Of a stretch of DNA of 17,127 nucleotides, positions 13,398 through 17,127 are shown piece by piece. Source of the DNA: Sulfurimonas sp. GTDB taxonomy: Bacteria; Campylobacterota; Campylobacteria; Campylobacterales; Sulfurimonadaceae. Under the pieces are notes generated by a model. That model was not told where the DNA came from. It ran no database searches and was given only the letters and a program-made list of their open reading frames with translations. The stretch covers positions 7,500 to 24,626 of the forward strand of contig JAESSH010000058.1 of NCBI GenBank assembly GCA_016764205.1, read 5' to 3'. Both the position numbers and the translations under genes were made by a program. Numbering within the stretch: position 1 is the first letter of the stretch; each line of letters begins with the position of its first letter.

Positions 13398-16300
13398 GTT
13401 ATAAGGCGGGCACAGTTGTAATTGATATTAAAGCAGACACTGCAAAGCTAGTGGCTGGTATGCATTCAGCACAAGCCACAGCTAAGCACACATCTGCAAA
13501 TATTGTAAAATCTGTGCTTACCATCTCAGCCGCTTATGCTGGTATATCTGGGATTAAAAGCCTAACTAATGAATTTATGATTTTAGAAAATGCACAAATA
13601 GGTGTAATGAAAACGACAGGTTTGTCTGGAAACAGTTTTAAAGCCCTAGATGATGAACTAAAGAAAATGTCAACTACCATGTCAGGTTTTAAGCTTAACG
13701 GAATGTATGATACAGCCGAGGCGGCTGGACAATTAGGTATACAGGGTGTAAAAAATATTACAGACTTTACTCGTGTCATAGGAATGATAGGATTAACGAC
13801 TGAACTAAGCACTTCTCAATCTGCAACATCTTTTGCAAAACTTTCAAATTCGCTTAACGAACCAATAGAAAATATAGAGAAACTAGCCAGTGTCGCAAAC
13901 GAACTATCAAATACTACAAGTGCGACTGTTGGCGATTTACTCAAATTTTCTCAAAGACTAAGTGGTGGTGCTAAGACAGCTGGATTACTTACAGATGAGA
14001 TTTTTGGTTTATCGGCAACACTGGTAGATTTGGCTATTAATTTTGAAACAGGTGGGACAAATGTAAATCGTGTAATGCTAGACTTAATTTCTGATTCAGA
14101 TAAGTTTGCAGAAGCTATTGGAGCAAATGTCACTAGCTTTGCTAGTATAGTACAAAATGAGCCAATAAAAGCACTGCAACAATTCTTAGAACACATGAAT
14201 AGTCTTAGTAAAACCGATGCCGCAAACTTCTTAACAGATTTAGGATATTCGGGGACGGAGGTAAAAGATGTTCTTTTAAAATTATCATCAAACACAGAGC
14301 TATTAACTAAAAATCTAAAAATAGCACATGATGAATATGCAGTTGGCACATCAATCCAAAAAGAATATGAAGTTGCTTCTCAAGGACTTGAAGCACAGAC
14401 CACAAAGTCCTCGTCGTCATTGACAATACTAGCAGCGGCATACGGAGAAGACTTAAAGCCTGTAATTACATCAACACATGAAAGCTTAACGGAAATGGCA
14501 ACAATGCTTACTGAAAACAAAGATGTTGTTTTGGAAGTTGCAAAGATTCTAGTAATTCTTGGCGGAAGCATTTTAGCTGTAAATACAGCCACTAAAGCCT
14601 ATACAGTAGTATCTTCATTAGCTGCAACCTCAAGTGTCTTATTTGGTGGTTCTTTAGGCTCAGTTAATAGGGCTATATTAATCTCAACAGTTTCTACTAA
14701 AGCCCTTTCTTTAGCTATTAAAACAATACCATTCGTAGCGGTGGCAAGCATAGCATACAGCTTCTATGAAATCATAAGCGATTCAAACGACACGATGACA
14801 ATGGCTGAGCGAAACATGGATAATTATGCAAAAAGCATTCGGAATGCTTCTGACGCAACACTAGACTTTGAAATAACAAAAATCACTAAAAAAATAGCAG
14901 AGACTTCCAAACTAGCAAACGATGAAGCGAGAGCGAGAGGTATCAATGGACCGGTATCAGGATATGGAGAAACTTTAGCATACGAGCTTACGGAATTATC
15001 TCAACAATTACAAATATTAAAGAAACAAAAAGAAACTATTAATGAAATCAAAAACGAAAACATAGAGAATAATAGTGTTGTTGAAAATGGTTCGGAAGCA
15101 CGGGTGAAAACAAAAAATAAATACTCACTAGATACAACTTCAGACTCAATTAAAGAACAACTTGATTTAAATGACGAGCTTTATAAAAAATATATCAATA
15201 TTACTGGTACTGACTATGATAAATGGCTAACAAAAACAAATAAAACAATGTTAGAACTTGCAGAAAGTACAACACTCACAACAGAAGAGATGATGAACGC
15301 TTTTGATGTAATGTCTCAAGATTTTACAAGAAAAGAAAAAGACGATTCAGCCCAAGACGAAATAGACTTTAATGAATCAATAACAGATAGTTTTGAAGAC
15401 ATGCTTGATATGCAAATAGAACTAGCATCTAGTTCTCAAGATTGGTACGATGGATTAACTGGAGTTGCTGGAGAAATATCTGCAGTATCAAAAGCTATGA
15501 CAAAACTTAGCGTTAGCAATTTAAGAGACTTGAAAACAAAAGCAAAACTTGAAAAGAAATATGAAAAAGATAAGAAGAAATGGGGTAAAGACAGTGCAAA
15601 GATGGCTAGTATCGATGAAAGATATCAAAAAGATAGCGCTAAACTAAAATCAGCAAATACTAAAAATGAACTTGATGCATACTCACATCTCGCAGGTGCG
15701 GCATCTGGATTTTTTAAAGAAAACTCTACAGGTTATAAAGCTCTACAAGCTATTCAGATTGGTCTGCAACTCGCCATTCACGCAACGGCACTGGCAGAGA
15801 TGGCAGCAGCTCAAACAACAATAGCAACTTCGGCAGCTGTAGTTCCCGCAAAAATGGCAGAAGCTGGAGCAAACGCAACTGTGGCAGTTACGAGTGCAGG
15901 AGGAGGTGACCCATACACAGCCATAGCTAGAGTTGTTGCGATGATAGCTCTTATGACATCTGCTATGGGTATGTTCGGCGGTGGCGGTGGTAGTGTTGGA
16001 AGTGGTACAACTATTGTAAAAGCTGAAGAAGAAATTGAAAAAGACTACACCTCAATAATAGAAAGTGCATCATTTGGACTATCATCTGATGACTTTGGAC
16101 GACAGGGTCTAGATTTATTAGACTACGATAATGATTTTGATGAATTCATGGATGGACTGAGTCGTGCAACAGAGAGACTTGAAAACTTCGGTAGTGATGG
16201 AACTGCACTCAAGGGAACAATAGATACTCTAAGTAGAAATCTAGTAGCAATGAAAGCACAGCTTCCTGGTGTTGAAGCATCGTACGAGAATCGCATGGCA

Positions 16301-17127
16301 GTTAAGTACAGCTATGAAGAACTAACTGATAATGATGGAGCCTACAACTGGGGAAACAACGCATACAACAAGCACAGAACAGAAGCAAATGATTACTTCA
16401 AGAATGTTTTAACAGCTTTAAAAAATAACATCTCTAGCGTAACAATTGAATTAGAAAAAACTATTTTAGATGCCGCATCTGAATTCCTTGATTTTGAAAG
16501 ATATACAATTCCAGAACTAGAGCAATATACCTCTAATATTGACTTTGAAAATTATGAAAATATCCTTGAGGGCATTAATGGATTAGCACTAAAAGCTAAG
16601 AACCAAGGTGGATTTTTAAGTGATATAGACAGGCTTAAGTTGGTTGACTTTTTCGCTCAAGAAGACTTAGTCGATGTTACAGATATGCAAGAAGCACTCA
16701 ATATTCTTGAAGAGTTTAGGGAAAGTACAAAAGAGTTGTTTTTCAGTGTACATGATTATGAAAGAGATTTCTTAGAGCTATCTGGTACAAATGGAGATAT
16801 TACAGCTCTTAGAATGGCTCAACTTGAAGAAGAGAAATTATTTTTAAGTGATATATTGCCAGAACTGGCACGTCTAACTAAAAATAACTTTGTTGAAATT
16901 TATAAAAATATAGATCCATCGAAAACAGATTTAATTGAAGCCACACAAGAATACGGAGACTTGCTTATAGAACAAGCAGAAATCGCAAATGCCTTTGCAG
17001 AAACACTCGAGAGTGTAGCAGATAGTATTCAGGATACTATTGATGCCCTTCTTGGAAATATTGATGGACTTGATTCTGAAGACTCTTTCATATCTAGCTA
17101 CTGGGAAAAGCGAACTCAGATTGATAA
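13394..17127 (+). CDS. Tail tape measure protein (partial, runs off the right edge)
   Basis: An open frame of at least 1,244 codons without a stop, starting at a GTG that overlaps the previous TGA (GTGA) and has GGAG at 13383-13386. It fixes tail length and passes into the cell during infection. The N-terminal ~350 residues match the TP901/PhageMin tape measure type (ENAQIGVMKTTGLSGNSFKAL, then YDTAEAAGQLGIQGVKNI, and later DLLKFSQRLSGGAKTAG). Hydrophobic segments follow near residues 379-404 (AKILVILGGSILAV) and 441-462 (AIKTIPFVAVASIAY). Charged coiled-coil stretches lie in between. An Ala-rich hydrophobic domain spans ~766-868, with GGDPYTAIARVVAMIALMTSAMGMF and a glycine run. The rest is acidic and helical. 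The C-terminus is not in the window. Confidence 0.9.
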   Translation, partial: MSYKAGTVVIDIKADTAKLVAGMHSAQATAKHTSANIVKSVLTISAAYAGISGIKSLTNEFMILENAQIGVMKTTGLSGNSFKALDDELKKMSTTMSGFKLNGMYDTAEAAGQLGIQGVKNITDFTRVIGMIGLTTELSTSQSATSFAKLSNSLNEPIENIEKLASVANELSNTTSATVGDLLKFSQRLSGGAKTAGLLTDEIFGLSATLVDLAINFETGGTNVNRVMLDLISDSDKFAEAIGANVTSFASIVQNEPIKALQQFLEHMNSLSKTDAANFLTDLGYSGTEVKDVLLKLSSNTELLTKNLKIAHDEYAVGTSIQKEYEVASQGLEAQTTKSSSSLTILAAAYGEDLKPVITSTHESLTEMATMLTENKDVVLEVAKILVILGGSILAVNTATKAYTVVSSLAATSSVLFGGSLGSVNRAILISTVSTKALSLAIKTIPFVAVASIAYSFYEIISDSNDTMTMAERNMDNYAKSIRNASDATLDFEITKITKKIAETSKLANDEARARGINGPVSGYGETLAYELTELSQQLQILKKQKETINEIKNENIENNSVVENGSEARVKTKNKYSLDTTSDSIKEQLDLNDELYKKYINITGTDYDKWLTKTNKTMLELAESTTLTTEEMMNAFDVMSQDFTRKEKDDSAQDEIDFNESITDSFEDMLDMQIELASSSQDWYDGLTGVAGEISAVSKAMTKLSVSNLRDLKTKAKLEKKYEKDKKKWGKDSAKMASIDERYQKDSAKLKSANTKNELDAYSHLAGAASGFFKENSTGYKALQAIQIGLQLAIHATALAEMAAAQTTIATSAAVVPAKMAEAGANATVAVTSAGGGDPYTAIARVVAMIALMTSAMGMFGGGGGSVGSGTTIVKAEEEIEKDYTSIIESASFGLSSDDFGRQGLDLLDYDNDFDEFMDGLSRATERLENFGSDGTALKGTIDTLSRNLVAMKAQLPGVEASYENRMAVKYSYEELTDNDGAYNWGNNAYNKHRTEANDYFKNVLTALKNNISSVTIELEKTILDAASEFLDFERYTIPELEQYTSNIDFENYENILEGINGLALKAKNQGGFLSDIDRLKLVDFFAQEDLVDVTDMQEALNILEEFRESTKELFFSVHDYERDFLELSGTNGDITALRMAQLEEEKLFLSDILPELARLTKNNFVEIYKNIDPSKTDLIEATQEYGDLLIEQAEIANAFAETLESVADSIQDTIDALLGNIDGLDSEDSFISSYWEKRTQID

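Noticed and set aside
13951..14592. Minus-strand ORFs inside the tape measure gene
   Set aside because: The plus-strand frame from 13394 is continuous with tape-measure character; the reverse frames are antisense shadows without ribosome sites.

Overview
This window is a densely packed stretch of a tailed, siphovirus-type (HK97-fold) temperate phage or prophage. It is AT-rich, and neighbouring genes mostly overlap by 1-20 bases or sit within a few bases of each other. Base composition and gene flavour would fit a Campylobacterota host (Sulfurimonas/Arcobacter-like). That is an impression only: no tRNA, rRNA, att site or host gene is present to prove it, and no integrase, lysis or tail-fibre gene is in view.

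Left arm (1-2796, + strand): the tail end of an unknown gene, a DnaB-type replicative helicase, a probable replication initiator/helicase-loader partner, a small CI-family helix-turn-helix protein and an HNH endonuclease. Packaging block (2793-5977, +): a 49-residue small ORF with G-rich flanks that may coincide with the cos region, a P27-type terminase small subunit, an orphan beta-class DNA methyltransferase placed between the two terminase genes, and the terminase large subunit.

The block 5981-6998 is the odd part. Three small genes on the minus strand sit between terL and portal, which are neighbours in most HK97-like phages. They have their own perfect sigma70 consensus promoter (TTGACA, 17 bp, TATAAT), and a 17-bp perfect palindrome lies almost exactly in the promoter spacer. 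The genes encode, in transcription order, a very acidic 163-residue protein, a 99-residue protein, and a ~71-residue helix-turn-helix protein. This layout (unknown small proteins first, HTH autorepressor last, operator in a strong promoter, inserted among late genes) resembles anti-CRISPR/anti-defence operons with an Aca regulator. It is the best candidate for an undescribed system here.

Right arm (7134-17127, +): the head and tail assembly line in canonical order: portal, ClpP-like maturation protease, major capsid protein, a small unknown gene, gp6/gp8-like connector, head closure protein, HK97 gp10-like protein, DUF3168-like tail terminator, tail tube, a tail assembly chaperone pair made by -1 programmed frameshifting on A AAA AAG, and a tape measure gene that starts at a GTG at 13394 and runs off the end of the window. 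Apart from the minus-strand block, everything could be read from long plus-strand transcripts.
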